DNA of 45,555 nucleotides from an uncultured Planctomycetaceae bacterium (GCA_903863885.1 CAIPEB010000730.1:1-45555); one strand, 5' to 3'. Shown: positions 1 through 8,591, counted from the stretch's first letter. The notes: generated by a model from the letters alone, not told the origin. Made by a program: numbers and translations.

Positions 1-768
1 AAGGGCGATCCGGTGCTGTATCTCTCCAATCCGGCGGGCATCGATCCGGCAACTCGACGGGCAATGCTGGATGGAGTGAACGAACTGAACTCGATCGAGG
101 CGGAAGCCTGTGCCGATCCAGAAATCCAGGCCCGGATCTCGCAGTACGAAATGGCGTTCCGCATGCAGACCTCGGTTCCCAGCCTCACCGATCTGTCGGA
201 TGAATCGCAGGCTACGCTGGAAATGTACGGTATCAAGGACAACCCGACCGACGGCGGATTCGCCCGCAATTGCCTGCTGGCCCGGCGCATGGCGGAACGC
301 GGAGTGCGGTTCGTTCAACTGATGCACCGCGGCTGGGATCAGCACGGCAACCTGCCCCAGCAGATTCGCGGTCAGTGCAAGGACGTTGATCAACCGACGG
401 CCGCGCTTGTCCAGGATCTGAAACAGCGCGGACTGCTTGAAGATACGCTGGTGATCTGGGGCGGCGAGTTCGGCAGGACCGTGTACAGCCAGGGCACGCT
501 GACTAAGGACAACTACGGACGGGACCATCACGGCCGCTGCTTCACGATGTGGGCCGCAGGCGGTGGCTTCAAGCCGGGTATCGTGTTCGGCGAGACGGAC
601 GACTACTGCTACAACATCGTGGAGAACCCCGTCCATGTGCACGATTGGAACGCCACGATTCTGCACTGTCTCGGTATCGACCACCTCAAGCTGACCTATC
701 GGTTCCAGGGACGCGACTTTCGGTTGACCGACGTTCACGGCAATCTGGTCAAGGAACTACTGGCCTGA
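1..768 (+). CDS. DUF1501 domain protein, C-terminal part (5' truncated by window)
   Basis: The reading frame is open from base 1, so the gene begins left of the window and only the last 255 residues are seen. The visible part has the C-terminal signature of the planctomycete DUF1501 family, a relative of the sulfatase/alkaline-phosphatase fold. It includes [15 protein letters not shown], then [16 protein letters not shown], then [17 protein letters not shown], and a final [15 protein letters not shown] with a [15 protein letters not shown] tail. His and Asp residues in these blocks correspond to metal-binding positions in the superfamily. Family members usually lie beside DUF1549/DUF1553 cytochrome-like genes, which would be outside this window. 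They carry Tat-type signals, but that end is not visible here. The biochemical function of the family is not established. The family call is firm. Confidence 0.9.
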   Translation, partial: KGDPVLYLSNPAGIDPATRRAMLDGVNELNSIEAEACADPEIQARISQYEMAFRMQTSVPSLTDLSDESQATLEMYGIKDNPTDGGFARNCLLARRMAERGVRFVQLMHRGWDQHGNLPQQIRGQCKDVDQPTAALVQDLKQRGLLEDTLVIWGGEFGRTVYSQGTLTKDNYGRDHHGRCFTMWAAGGGFKPGIVFGETDDYCYNIVENPVHVHDWNATILHCLGIDHLKLTYRFQGRDFRLTDVHGNLVKELLA

Positions 769-925
769 TTCTCTGCCTGATCGTTAAAGTCAGCGGTTCT
801 CCGTCCAACGGGTGGGTCCGGTTGCAACGACGGTGACATCTCTATTGATTTTGTCTCGGGTGAGGATGCCGATAATTGCATCGAGGAGGCACAGGGATGG
901 GCCTCCCGCCGCCTGAACGAAAGCC

Positions 926-1942
926 ATGGATGGTGCGGTCATGTTGGTATCGTTGTCTGCGGGGTCCGCGGCGCGCATTTCGTCGACGTTTTGTTCCCGT
1001 TGGTTCATCAGTGCCGTCTCGCTATTGCTTCTGGCCGTGGTGATCCCGAGTCGGATTTCGTTGGGACAGTCGGAAAGTGGTTCGCTTGTGGATGGTGGGC
1101 AGGATCCTCGCCTGCAGAGTCTGTCAGAACCCGCCAACCTCCCGCGCAAGACGTTGTTTCAGTGGAGCTACGGCACCAGTTTCGGCGGCGGCGCACCGCT
1201 GGACGAACCGCTGGTTTCAGACCGGCCTAATTTCACTCAGTCATCCACGACGGTCGGCCGTGGCGTGTCCCAATTCGAGATGGGGTACACCTATATTCAG
1301 GACGACAAACCGGGGGTGGACGCCGATCATGAAACCGCCGTGACTTCACATCGCTATCCGGAACTGCTGGCCCGACTCGGGCTTTTTGCGGATTGGTTCG
1401 AACTGGAATTAGGGTGCAACTACGCACACGACTTGCCGGGGGAATCTGTGCTTCCAGGTCTTCACGGCGGCCAGGATATCTACGTTGCAGCCGCAATTGC
1501 CGTTACGCCTCACGAGGGAATCCTGCCCGAAATGGCACTGATTCCCCAGGTGTTTCTGCCGACGGGGGCAGAGGAATTCACTGCGGACGAATTCCTGCCG
1601 GGATTGAACTGGGTCTATTCGTGGGAGGTCACTGACCGTGTTTCTCTGGGCGGTTCGTCGCAGGCGAATCGGGCCGTCGATTCGGACACCAGCGAAGCCT
1701 ACACGTTATTGGCCCAGTCTTTCTGTGTACAAGTGGAGTTAACGGAGCATCTCGGTTCTTTCTATGAGTGGTACGTTTTTGTTCCGGACGGCGCGGATTC
1801 CGAACAGACCAAGCACTTTCTCGACTCCGGGTTCACCATCCCCGTCACGTTAAATCTCCAATTCGACGTTCGGGCCGGCTTTTCTTTGAGCGACTCGGGC
1901 GACGACTTCTACACGGGTGCGGGGCTTTCCGTGCGGCTGTGA
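926..1942 (+). CDS. Putative outer-membrane transporter-like protein (MetA/phenol-degradation-like beta-barrel)
   Basis: This is a 338-residue secreted protein. A hydrophobic stretch (about residues 28-46, SAVSLLLLAVVIPSRISLG) looks like a signal peptide. ATG at 941 would remove five N-terminal residues and is an equally plausible start. The mature part begins with the planctomycete pattern PLVSDRPNFTQSSTTVG, followed by FEMGYTYIQDD and alternating hydrophobic strands. It ends in a C-terminal aromatic/hydrophobic strand (DFYTGAGLSVRL) typical of outer-membrane barrels. Proteins of this type are usually labelled 'transporter' or matched to the MetA-pathway phenol-degradation family. The substrate is unknown. 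The gene stands alone: about 155 bases separate it from the DUF1501 gene and about 250 from the next gene. I am confident it is an envelope protein, less so about the exact family. Confidence 0.7.
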   Translation: MDGAVMLVSLSAGSAARISSTFCSRWFISAVSLLLLAVVIPSRISLGQSESGSLVDGGQDPRLQSLSEPANLPRKTLFQWSYGTSFGGGAPLDEPLVSDRPNFTQSSTTVGRGVSQFEMGYTYIQDDKPGVDADHETAVTSHRYPELLARLGLFADWFELELGCNYAHDLPGESVLPGLHGGQDIYVAAAIAVTPHEGILPEMALIPQVFLPTGAEEFTADEFLPGLNWVYSWEVTDRVSLGGSSQANRAVDSDTSEAYTLLAQSFCVQVELTEHLGSFYEWYVFVPDGADSEQTKHFLDSGFTIPVTLNLQFDVRAGFSLSDSGDDFYTGAGLSVRL

Positions 1943-2034
1943 TTCGCGGCCGGAACGGGGGATTTCAGCCTGTCTTCCGCAACTCGGCGCCCCGGATCTC
2001 CTCGGACTGGACTCTGCTTTCTGCAGCGGCGCGC

Positions 2035-2043
2035 TGTTATGAT
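2035..2043 (+). promoter_or_regulatory. Candidate extended -10 promoter for the DUF2339-DUF3999 pair
   Basis: TGTTATGAT matches the extended -10 form TGnTATnnT. It lies about 150 bases upstream of the DUF2339 start in a 253-base intergenic stretch that holds no other evident feature. There is no good -35 at the expected spacing, so this is a weak prediction. Confidence 0.3.
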
Positions 2044-2195
2044 GGGGCAACGGGATCTGGTCTTTGGATTCTCGACCCGAGGCGGCTGACTAATCGTATC
2101 CCGACGTTCTTCTTGATTTCTCAACACGCAGTCGCGCCGTGCCTGACTGGCTGCAAACATCGCTTCGCTGCAAACGGCCGATGTGAGGTGACGCA

Positions 2196-4790
2196 ATGCC
2201 GTATCTTGATGAAGAATTTGTATTTGGGGTGTTTGTCTTCACCATCGTCACCGGCTTGTTGCTGATCATCCCCGTGGTCTTGATCGTCATGCTGACGAAA
2301 CTCCTGCAGCGGCAGCGGGACGGTCAGGAAGGCATCCTCTCGCTGCTGCGGAATCTGGAACGCAAGCTCGACTCGACGGAGGCCGTTCTCCGGGAAATGC
2401 GGAGCGGTCGGGATGCGGCGGCACCTGCCGGAGGCGAATCTGCAACCGTCCCGCCCGCAACGGGCGAAGTTCCTCCCGTCGTGGTTCCGCCGGTCGAAAT
2501 CGAAGAGACAACGATGGCCGAACTCGTGCCGGACATTCGGCCGTTCGCGCCCGAGACGGTCAAATCGCCTTTCGCCGGTTTGCCCGTGGCTGGACTCGGC
2601 GGGGAAACGCCTGCTCCGGCCGCGTTTGAGCAGCCGTCGCAAGCGGTTCGATCGCCCTTCGTGCCGGCTGAACCGAGGACGCCGAGTCGATTCGAGACCG
2701 CGGCAAAGGAAGTGCTCACGGGTATCTGGAACTGGATCGTGGTCGGCGAAGAGCATCGGCCGTCCGGCGTGTCGATGGAGTTCGCCGTGGCCAGCACTTG
2801 GCTGCTGCGCATCGGCATTCTGATTCTTGTCATGGCGATCGTGTTCTTTCTGAAGTACTCGATCGAGCGAGGCATGATCGGCCCGACGGCTCGCGTCGCG
2901 CTGTCGATCTTCGCCGGGATCTCGATGATAGTCGCCGGCGTGTTGATGCTGGGAAAGAAGTACAACGCCTTTGCCCAGGGGTTGCTTGGCGGCGGAATCG
3001 CGACGCTGTACTTCAGCATCTTCGCGGCGTTTCATATTTTCGACTTGATCGAAATATACACCGCGTTCGCGCTGATGGGGTTGATCACGGTCTGTGCAGG
3101 CGCGCTGGCCGTCAAACTCGACTCGCTGACGGTGGCCGTGCTGGGCATTCTCGGCGGATACGGAACGCCCGTCATGCTCTCGACCGGCACGGTGGATTTT
3201 GTCGGGCTGTTCTCCTATCTCCTCGTGCTGGGGATCGGAGTGCTCGGAGTCAGTTATCGCAAGAACTGGAGACTGCTGAATTACCTGAGTTTTCTCGGCA
3301 CTTACACGCTGTTTTTCGCCGCAATGCAGGATTACCAGCGGGAAAACTTCTGGCAGGTGTTTCCCTTCCTGACCGCTTTCTTTGCCCTCTTTTCCACGGT
3401 GACATTTCTTTTTCACGTCGTCCACCGCTCCAAATCGACGCTGCTCGAAGCTCTGGCTTTGCTGGCCAATGCAGCAGCCTATTTCGCGGTCAGTTACGGG
3501 CTCGTGGATGGTGCTTTCGGATATCGCTATGTGGCGATCGTTACGGTGGCCCTGGCGGTCTTCTACATTCTGCATGTTTACTGCTTCCTGATTCTCAGGA
3601 TCGCCGACCGCGAGCTGATGTTCTGCTTCATCGGCCTGGCGGCGTTTTTCCTGGCCGTGAGCGTGCCGCTGGTCCTGTCCAAGCAGTGGATCACGGTCAG
3701 CTGGGCGATCCAGGCGCTGGTGATGCTCTGGATCGCGGACAAGCTCAAGAGCCAGTTCCTGCGTCACGTCGCGTATCTGCTGTACGTGCTCGTGATTGTC
3801 CGCTTCTGCGGACTCGACTTGCCGAACGAATACGCCGGGCGATTCGCCCGCGACATGCAGCTTCCGATGCGGGAGTTTCTGCTGGGGTTGCTGGTGCGGT
3901 TGGTGGAATTCGGCGTACCTATCGGTTCACTGGCCGGCGCCTTTTATCTCCTGCGTTCTCCGCGTTCCGCGGCGGCACTTGCCGTGGACACGGCCAGCGA
4001 CATGGCCGAATGGGTGCGCGACCGATGGGCTGTCCGGATTGCGGTCGGTTGCGTCGTGGGACTTCTCTTCATGTTCCTGCACCTGGAGGTGAACCGCACG
4101 GGCTTCTACATATTCCCGGAAGGACGTTTCACGGCGCTCACGCTTCTCTGGCTTGGGCTTTGGGGATTCCTGCTTTACGAATACCTGGCACGGCCTGCAT
4201 CGTTCATCTCCGGGTTGCTGATCGTGGTTGCCGCGATGATCATCGGCAAGCTGTTCCTGTTCGACCTGCCGTCGTGGCGCCTGGAGGGAATGATCTACGA
4301 GGGCGGTTATTTGCCGTTTGAGGCTGCTCTGCGATTCGTGGACTTCGGCGCAGTCATCGCATTGCTCTTCTTCGGATATCGCTTGTTGAAAAAGGAAACG
4401 GCCGTCCGCGCCGAAGCGTCGCTGTTCGGATGGGCGGCCCTGGCGTTGCTGTTCATCTTCGCGACGCTGGAAGTGAACACGGCCCTGGCAGTATTTGCTC
4501 CGGGTTTGAGAGCGGGCGGCGTTTCGGTTCTTTGGGCCGTATTCGCGCTCAGCCTCGTGCTTGGCGGCATTCTGAGGGAGATCGCCGTGGTTCGCTACGT
4601 CGGGTTGGCTCTGTTCACCGTCGTTGCCGCCAAGGTGTTCATGTCGGATCTGGCGCAGCTGGACAAGCTCTATCGCATCATCGCCTTCGCAGTGCTCGGC
4701 ATCCTCGTGCTGAGCGGTTCGTTCGTGTACTTGATGTTCCGCCAGACGTTCGCAACAAAAACTGCAGGAGACAGGGAGAACGAAACATGA
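2196..4790 (+). CDS. DUF2339 polytopic membrane protein
   Basis: This is an 864-residue integral membrane protein. It has one N-terminal membrane segment (about residues 8-33), then a short coiled-coil-like stretch (LLRNLERKLDSTEAVLREM), then a Pro/Val-rich linker to about residue 170. The rest is a long array of roughly 20 hydrophobic segments, beginning near FAVASTWLLRIGILILVMAIV and continuing to the C terminus. This arrangement of a soluble N-terminal linker plus a very polytopic core is typical of DUF2339. The start is fixed by GAGGTGA at 2185-2191, five bases before the ATG. The stop overlaps the next gene's ATG (ATGA). DUF2339 and DUF3999 genes are often paired in Proteobacteria, which supports both calls. 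The molecular role is unknown; a shared envelope function is an inference from the pairing. Confidence 0.88.
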   Translation: MPYLDEEFVFGVFVFTIVTGLLLIIPVVLIVMLTKLLQRQRDGQEGILSLLRNLERKLDSTEAVLREMRSGRDAAAPAGGESATVPPATGEVPPVVVPPVEIEETTMAELVPDIRPFAPETVKSPFAGLPVAGLGGETPAPAAFEQPSQAVRSPFVPAEPRTPSRFETAAKEVLTGIWNWIVVGEEHRPSGVSMEFAVASTWLLRIGILILVMAIVFFLKYSIERGMIGPTARVALSIFAGISMIVAGVLMLGKKYNAFAQGLLGGGIATLYFSIFAAFHIFDLIEIYTAFALMGLITVCAGALAVKLDSLTVAVLGILGGYGTPVMLSTGTVDFVGLFSYLLVLGIGVLGVSYRKNWRLLNYLSFLGTYTLFFAAMQDYQRENFWQVFPFLTAFFALFSTVTFLFHVVHRSKSTLLEALALLANAAAYFAVSYGLVDGAFGYRYVAIVTVALAVFYILHVYCFLILRIADRELMFCFIGLAAFFLAVSVPLVLSKQWITVSWAIQALVMLWIADKLKSQFLRHVAYLLYVLVIVRFCGLDLPNEYAGRFARDMQLPMREFLLGLLVRLVEFGVPIGSLAGAFYLLRSPRSAAALAVDTASDMAEWVRDRWAVRIAVGCVVGLLFMFLHLEVNRTGFYIFPEGRFTALTLLWLGLWGFLLYEYLARPASFISGLLIVVAAMIIGKLFLFDLPSWRLEGMIYEGGYLPFEAALRFVDFGAVIALLFFGYRLLKKETAVRAEASLFGWAALALLFIFATLEVNTALAVFAPGLRAGGVSVLWAVFALSLVLGGILREIAVVRYVGLALFTVVAAKVFMSDLAQLDKLYRIIAFAVLGILVLSGSFVYLMFRQTFATKTAGDRENET

Positions 4791-6196
4791 TTCGCACGGC
4801 GGCGCTCCTGTGGTTTGCGGCATTCTTCGGTGCGACCGGCAACGCTGCTGAAAAGGCGGCCCCGTTTCGGTATTTCAAGACGGTGAACAACCGGCCGTCC
4901 CGGCAGGAAGAGATGCTCGCCTTTGAACTGGACAGCGACATCTGCGCCTCGACTCGCGACCGTTTTGCGGACCTGCGGATTCTCGACCAGTCCGGACGCG
5001 AGTCGCCCTACGAAATTGAGAAGTCTGTCGGGACGAAGACGGAAAAGACGAGGGCCGACGTTGCCAGCGACGTGCTCTCGCTGAAGGAGGACGGCGGCGA
5101 TATTGAGGTCCGCGTCAAACTCAGGAAAGACTCGCTCAGCGCGGACGGGCTGACGTTCGCGATTCCCCTGAGGGATTACGAACGCAGGGTCGTGGTGTAC
5201 GGGTCGGAGGATGGCCAGCAATGGTCCGGGGCGATCACCGAAGGGCTGCTCTTCGATTACTCGCGTTACATGGACGTGCGCAATCTCGAATTGAGGCTGC
5301 CCGCCAACAAGTACCGCGAGTTTCGCATCAGGGTCGAGAACGTCGTGCAGGAAAAAGAGTCGCCATTTCTGGAGATGACCAGGACGAAGCAGCGCGGGGA
5401 AGAAACGCAGAGAGTCGAGCGAACCACGATCGAACGGCAGCCCCTGAGAATCGATGGTATCCGGCTGTGGCGAGAGTACGACGAGGAGCGGGCGAAGATC
5501 GAGAAGACGACCGACTATGCCGTGACCGATATGCAGGTCACACAGGACGCGAAGCTGAAACGGACCATTATTCAGGTCAAGAGCCGGCGCGAGCCGTTGA
5601 CCCGTTTCACACTGCGGACCAGCGACCGGAATTTCGCCCGCAGTGTTTCCGTCGAGGTTCCCGTCATCGAAGGGCCGCGGACCAAATGGACTTCGGTGGG
5701 GCGCAGCAACGTGATGAGATTCTCTTTCCGCAGCTTCAAGAAAGAGGAATTGACCGTCAGCTTTCCCGAGCAGCGCCAGACCGATTATCGAATCGTGATC
5801 CAGGATGACGACAACCCTGCGCTGAAAATTGACGGTGTCCAGGCTGCGGGAAATACTTATCGAGCCGTATTCCTAGCCGAGCCCGATCGATCGTATAACG
5901 TGTATTATGGTGCGGCCCGAGTCGAAGCTCCGCAGTACGAAGCGACCACGGTTCTGACCGCAATTCAGCGAAAGTTCGAACCGGAAAGTGTCGAGTTGGG
6001 AAAACAGGTTGCGAATCCGGCGTTCAGCGAAGGGGCCGACGCATCGCTGGTCGAGACGCTGAATCGCCCCTGGTTTCTGGTGCTGGCGGTTTGCGTAATG
6101 GTGTTGGTTCTCGGCTGGGCGCTGTTTTACGCCGGAATGCGGGTGCGGGCGGCGGATGGCGAAGCTGCCGCAGCGAAGGATGTGCGGTCAGAATAA
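4787..6196 (+). CDS. DUF3999-like periplasmic protein with C-terminal membrane anchor
   Basis: This is a 469-residue protein. ATG at 4787 overlaps the stop of the DUF2339 gene by four bases, with a purine-rich AGGGAGAACGAAAC just upstream. The N terminus is a signal peptide (TAALLWFAAFFGATGNAAE). The mature part begins FRYFKTVNNRPSRQE and has the DUF3999 beta-rich features: ELDSDICASTRDRFADLRIL, then repeated jelly-roll-like segments with ELRLPANKYREFRIRVEN. A single membrane segment lies near the end (WFLVLAVCVMVLVLGWALFY), followed by a short cytoplasmic tail. The frame stays open upstream to about 4430, but that part lies inside the DUF2339 gene and is not expected to be translated. The function is unknown. 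The translational coupling suggests it forms an envelope complex with the DUF2339 protein. Confidence 0.82.
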   Translation: MIRTAALLWFAAFFGATGNAAEKAAPFRYFKTVNNRPSRQEEMLAFELDSDICASTRDRFADLRILDQSGRESPYEIEKSVGTKTEKTRADVASDVLSLKEDGGDIEVRVKLRKDSLSADGLTFAIPLRDYERRVVVYGSEDGQQWSGAITEGLLFDYSRYMDVRNLELRLPANKYREFRIRVENVVQEKESPFLEMTRTKQRGEETQRVERTTIERQPLRIDGIRLWREYDEERAKIEKTTDYAVTDMQVTQDAKLKRTIIQVKSRREPLTRFTLRTSDRNFARSVSVEVPVIEGPRTKWTSVGRSNVMRFSFRSFKKEELTVSFPEQRQTDYRIVIQDDDNPALKIDGVQAAGNTYRAVFLAEPDRSYNVYYGAARVEAPQYEATTVLTAIQRKFEPESVELGKQVANPAFSEGADASLVETLNRPWFLVLAVCVMVLVLGWALFYAGMRVRAADGEAAAAKDVRSE

Positions 6197-6232
6197 AGGC
6201 GGCTTTAACGTTTTTTCAAGGAAGTTCCAAGT

Positions 6233-6997
6233 ATGCCCATGTCGGAAGAACTGCTGATCGCGGTGTTCGTGGATTTCGAGAACCTGGCCATTGGCGTCCG
6301 CGACATGGATTGCGGCGGATTCCAGATTCAACTGGTCCTCAAACGCCTGCTGGAAAAAGGCAGGATTGTCTACAAACGCGCTTATTGCGACTGGACGCAC
6401 TACTCGGATGCCCTGCGGGAGTTTCACGCTCAAGGCGTCGAGATGATCGACATTCCACAATCCAAGATGAGCGGCAAGAACAGCGCCGACATCCGGATGG
6501 TGGTCGATGCGCTCGACCTCTGCTATTCGAAATCGCACATCGATATTTTCGCGCTGTTGTCCGGCGACAGCGATTTCTCGCCGCTGGTCTCCAAATTGAA
6601 AGAGAACAACAAGCGGGTCATCGGGTGCGGCGTCAAGAAGTCCACGTCGGATCTGCTGATTGCCAATTGCGACGAGTTCATCTACTACGACGATCTGATT
6701 CGCGCGGCTCGGAAGTCGCCTGCGGCACCGAAGGGCGGGAAGAAGAAGGAAGACAAGAAACAGGAAGCGGTCGACCGTCTCCTCGAAGTGCTGAACTCGC
6801 TGGAACAGGAATACGATCCCCTGTGGGGATCGCTCTTGAAGCAGACGGTGCGACGCGTCTATCCGGGGTTCAACGAAGGGTACTACGGTTTCCGCAGCTT
6901 TTCCGAACTGCTGCAGGATGTCGCCTCTCGAGGACTGATCGAGTTGCAGTACGACGAGGGACGAGGCAATTACCAGGTGCGGCGGTCGAAGGCCTGA
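6233..6997 (+). CDS. NYN-domain (PIN-like) RNase with C-terminal OST-HTH/LOTUS domain
   Basis: This is a 254-residue cytoplasmic protein. Residues 7-160 form a NYN (LabA/DUF88) domain. It opens with VFVDFENLAI (Asp14, Asn17), continues with SADIRMVVDAL, and has the second acidic motif LSGDSDFSPLV; these Asp residues make up the PIN-like metal site. After a Lys-rich linker (GGKKKEDKKQE), residues 180-252 look like a LOTUS/OST-HTH winged-helix RNA-binding domain (LWGSLLKQTVRRVYPGFNE ... GNYQVRRS). NYN-LOTUS proteins are predicted RNA endonucleases or RNA-binding factors. A second possible ATG lies at codon 3. AAGGAAG lies about 10 bases upstream of the start. It sits 36 bases after the DUF3999 gene and may be co-transcribed with it. 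The target RNA is unknown. Confidence 0.88.
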   Translation: MPMSEELLIAVFVDFENLAIGVRDMDCGGFQIQLVLKRLLEKGRIVYKRAYCDWTHYSDALREFHAQGVEMIDIPQSKMSGKNSADIRMVVDALDLCYSKSHIDIFALLSGDSDFSPLVSKLKENNKRVIGCGVKKSTSDLLIANCDEFIYYDDLIRAARKSPAAPKGGKKKEDKKQEAVDRLLEVLNSLEQEYDPLWGSLLKQTVRRVYPGFNEGYYGFRSFSELLQDVASRGLIELQYDEGRGNYQVRRSKA

Positions 6998-7229
6998 TAA
7001 CCCGGACTGCGCGGCACGACCTGCACGTCGACGGCAAGTATGGCCGGTGTGCCACTGACTCTGTCCGTGTTTTTGGGGCGTTCATCAGCCGTCGACTCGG
7101 CCTGTCTAATATCCAGTCCATAGGGGTAGGTTCTGAGTGCCGCCGTGCCACACCGGCACAGCCAGACGGCACACGAGTGAATTGACCGGTTTCTGTTTTC
7201 GCTCTACGCGAGTGTAAGGTGGAGCTTCG

Positions 7230-7985
7230 ATGTCTCGATCGATATCGGTGATGGTGACCGGATCTGCCGGACGAGTCGGAGGCGAGGCATGCAAGGCGCT
7301 CGCGGCAGCCGGCCATCGAGTCCGCGGATACGATGTGGCTCCGTCGCCGTCGGCACCCGAAGCCGTGATCGGCAGCTTGACCGATACCTGTAAACTGCGC
7401 GAGTCCATGGCGGAAATCGAAGTTCTGATCCATTGCGCGGCCGTGCCCGATGAAGATGACTTTGTTACTCGCCTGCTGCCGAACAACGTTGTGGGGCTCT
7501 ACAACGTCCTCGAGGCCGCACGCGTTGCCGGCGTGAAACGCGTGATGCTGGCCAGCACGGGGCAGGTCGTGATGGGACACGAAGGGCCCTGGCCCATCAC
7601 GCCTGAAATGTCCTACAGTCCGCGGAACTGGTACGGCTCGGCAAAAGTCCTGGCCGAAGTTGCCGGACAGGTGTACGCGCACGTCCACGGGATGAGCGTC
7701 GTCATCGTTCGGCTTGGATGGTGCCCGCGAGACAATCGGCATGCCCGGATGTTGGCGAGCGACGAGGCGGGGCAGGATGTTTATCTCAGCCCGGCGGATG
7801 CAGGACGCTTTTTCCGCTGCGCGGTGGAGACTCAGCCTGACATTCGATACTGCATCGTTTTTGTTACGAGCCGCCCGTTGCGGCGCGCCCTATACGACAT
7901 ATCGAGTGCCGAGCGATGGTTCGGCTACATGCCTCTGGACCAGTATCCGGCCGGCACCGAGATCTTCGATATCGATGCGGATTGA
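7230..7985 (+). CDS. NAD-dependent epimerase/dehydratase, uronate-dehydrogenase-like SDR
   Basis: This is a 251-residue extended short-chain dehydrogenase. The Rossmann nucleotide-binding motif is at the N terminus (VTGSAGRVGG, about residues 9-18). It is followed by an acidic-loop region (GYDVAPS), the LIHCAAVPDE block, the catalytic Ser region (LASTGQVVMG) and the active-site Tyr-x3-Lys (NWYGSAKVLAE). The length and the short C-terminal domain resemble uronate dehydrogenase, which oxidises D-galacturonate or D-glucuronate to the aldarolactone with NAD+. Many planctomycete relatives are simply labelled NAD(P)-dependent oxidoreductase. A uronate role would fit the pectin-like enzyme set further along the window, but the gene is 20 kb away and not linked by operon. 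The 232-base gap before it shows nothing obvious. Confidence 0.8.
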   Translation: MSRSISVMVTGSAGRVGGEACKALAAAGHRVRGYDVAPSPSAPEAVIGSLTDTCKLRESMAEIEVLIHCAAVPDEDDFVTRLLPNNVVGLYNVLEAARVAGVKRVMLASTGQVVMGHEGPWPITPEMSYSPRNWYGSAKVLAEVAGQVYAHVHGMSVVIVRLGWCPRDNRHARMLASDEAGQDVYLSPADAGRFFRCAVETQPDIRYCIVFVTSRPLRRALYDISSAERWFGYMPLDQYPAGTEIFDIDAD

Positions 7986-8108
7986 GGTTTTCTGCCCGCC
8001 CGCAAACGAAATTGCTTCATGCAGTTAAGTCATGTGCTGGCAGGGCTTTGCATGTGCATGCGATCCCCGGACCGGCATCCGGTATGGCTGGGCAACTGAG
8101 TGCGTTGA

Positions 8109-8114
8109 TATAAT
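8109..8114 (+). promoter_or_regulatory. -10 promoter box (TATAAT) for the riboswitch transcript
   Basis: A perfect TATAAT lies 17 bases before the first conserved aptamer block (GCCTAATTCCG from 8131), which places a transcription start near 8120-8122. The -35 region is not close to consensus. Its position exactly upstream of the structured leader is the main support. Confidence 0.5.
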
Positions 8115-8120
8115 AGGGCC

Positions 8121-8360
8121 AGCAAGTGTAGCCTAATTCCGTCCGATGCCGGACGGGAACGGGGGAACCAAGCGGCTTATGTCGGTTGCCGGGAAAAGCT
8201 GCGAGCGATTCTGGTTTCGCGGCTTTTTTATGTGCGATTGAATCGGCCGCTGAGGCAAGTGCTTGACCGTACTTGCCACGGGGCGCAGGTCTGAGGAGTA
8301 ATGCTCAGGCCGGAAGACTTTCAACTTCTAGCCCGTCAGCTAACCTCGTCGGCGGGTCAG
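8121..8360 (+). promoter_or_regulatory. Candidate ydaO-yuaA (cyclic di-AMP) riboswitch
   Basis: The conserved blocks of the ydaO aptamer appear in the right order. GCCTAATTCCG is at 8131-8141 (compare GCCGAAUCCG in the Thermoanaerobacter ydaO RNA as I recall it). GGGGGAACCA is at 8161-8170, TTGAATC at 8238-8244 (usual form GGUGAAUC), and CCCGTCAGCTAACCTCG followed by TCGGC at 8332-8353 (usual form CCCGACAGCUAACUCCG-GAGGC). GCC (8131-8133) can pair with GGC (8351-8353) to close the element. Extra stems are visible: CCGTCCG/CGGACGG (8139-8156), GGCAAGT/ACTTGCC (8254-8277) and GGTCTGAG/CTCAGGCC (8288-8311). The gap between the second and third blocks is much longer than in compact examples. Members of this class sense c-di-AMP and usually turn expression off; they control cell-wall and K+ genes. 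Here the downstream gene encodes an SPFH protein. The call rests on recalled consensus, not on a covariance search. Confidence 0.72.
8194..8229 (+). terminator. Terminator-like hairpin inside the riboswitch
   Basis: An 11-bp stem (8194-8204 AAAAGCTGCGA with 8217-8227 TCGCGGCTTTT, one G-U pair) closes a 12-base loop and is followed by a run of six T (8224-8229). In isolation this is a textbook intrinsic terminator. It sits between two conserved aptamer blocks, so it may instead be a peripheral arm of the aptamer, or may play both roles. Confidence 0.55.
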
Positions 8361-8577
8361 GTGTGTGGCTTGACCCGATTGAAAGGCACTCACGTCCGGA
8401 AGCTCGCACAAGACAGCGGCCACGCTCGACCCGAAACCGGGACGACATCTTTCATTGATGGCCGCCGAGCGCTTCTTTGACGCAGAGGCCGGGTTCGATT
8501 TTGCGCGCGCCGCAAGTCCAGCGGACCAGCCTCGGGCCATCTGCGTTCCGAATCTGTCCCAGGGCAAGCGATGCGCG

Positions 8578-8584
8578 AGGAGGT
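8578..8584 (+). promoter_or_regulatory. Ribosome binding site that fixes the SPFH start
   Basis: AGGAGGT lies seven bases before GTG at 8592. An in-frame ATG at 8571 lies upstream of this site and would translate through it. GTG 8592 is therefore the better start. Confidence 0.75.
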
Positions 8585-8591
8585 AGCTGTC

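Larger units (their letters stand above)
7986..8591 (+). other. 606-base intergenic leader region upstream of the SPFH gene
   Basis: No credible coding frame is present. The stretch contains a near-consensus -10 box (8109-8114), a candidate ydaO-type riboswitch (about 8121-8360) with an internal terminator-like hairpin, and a small GGGTCA/TGACCC stem just after the aptamer (8355-8376). About 215 further bases follow in which I see no structure, up to the ribosome binding site of the SPFH gene. Confidence 0.7.

Noticed and set aside
2121-3767. 548-codon open frame on the minus strand
   Set aside because: Antisense to the DUF2339 gene. The product is His/Arg/Gln/Asp-rich low complexity without motifs.
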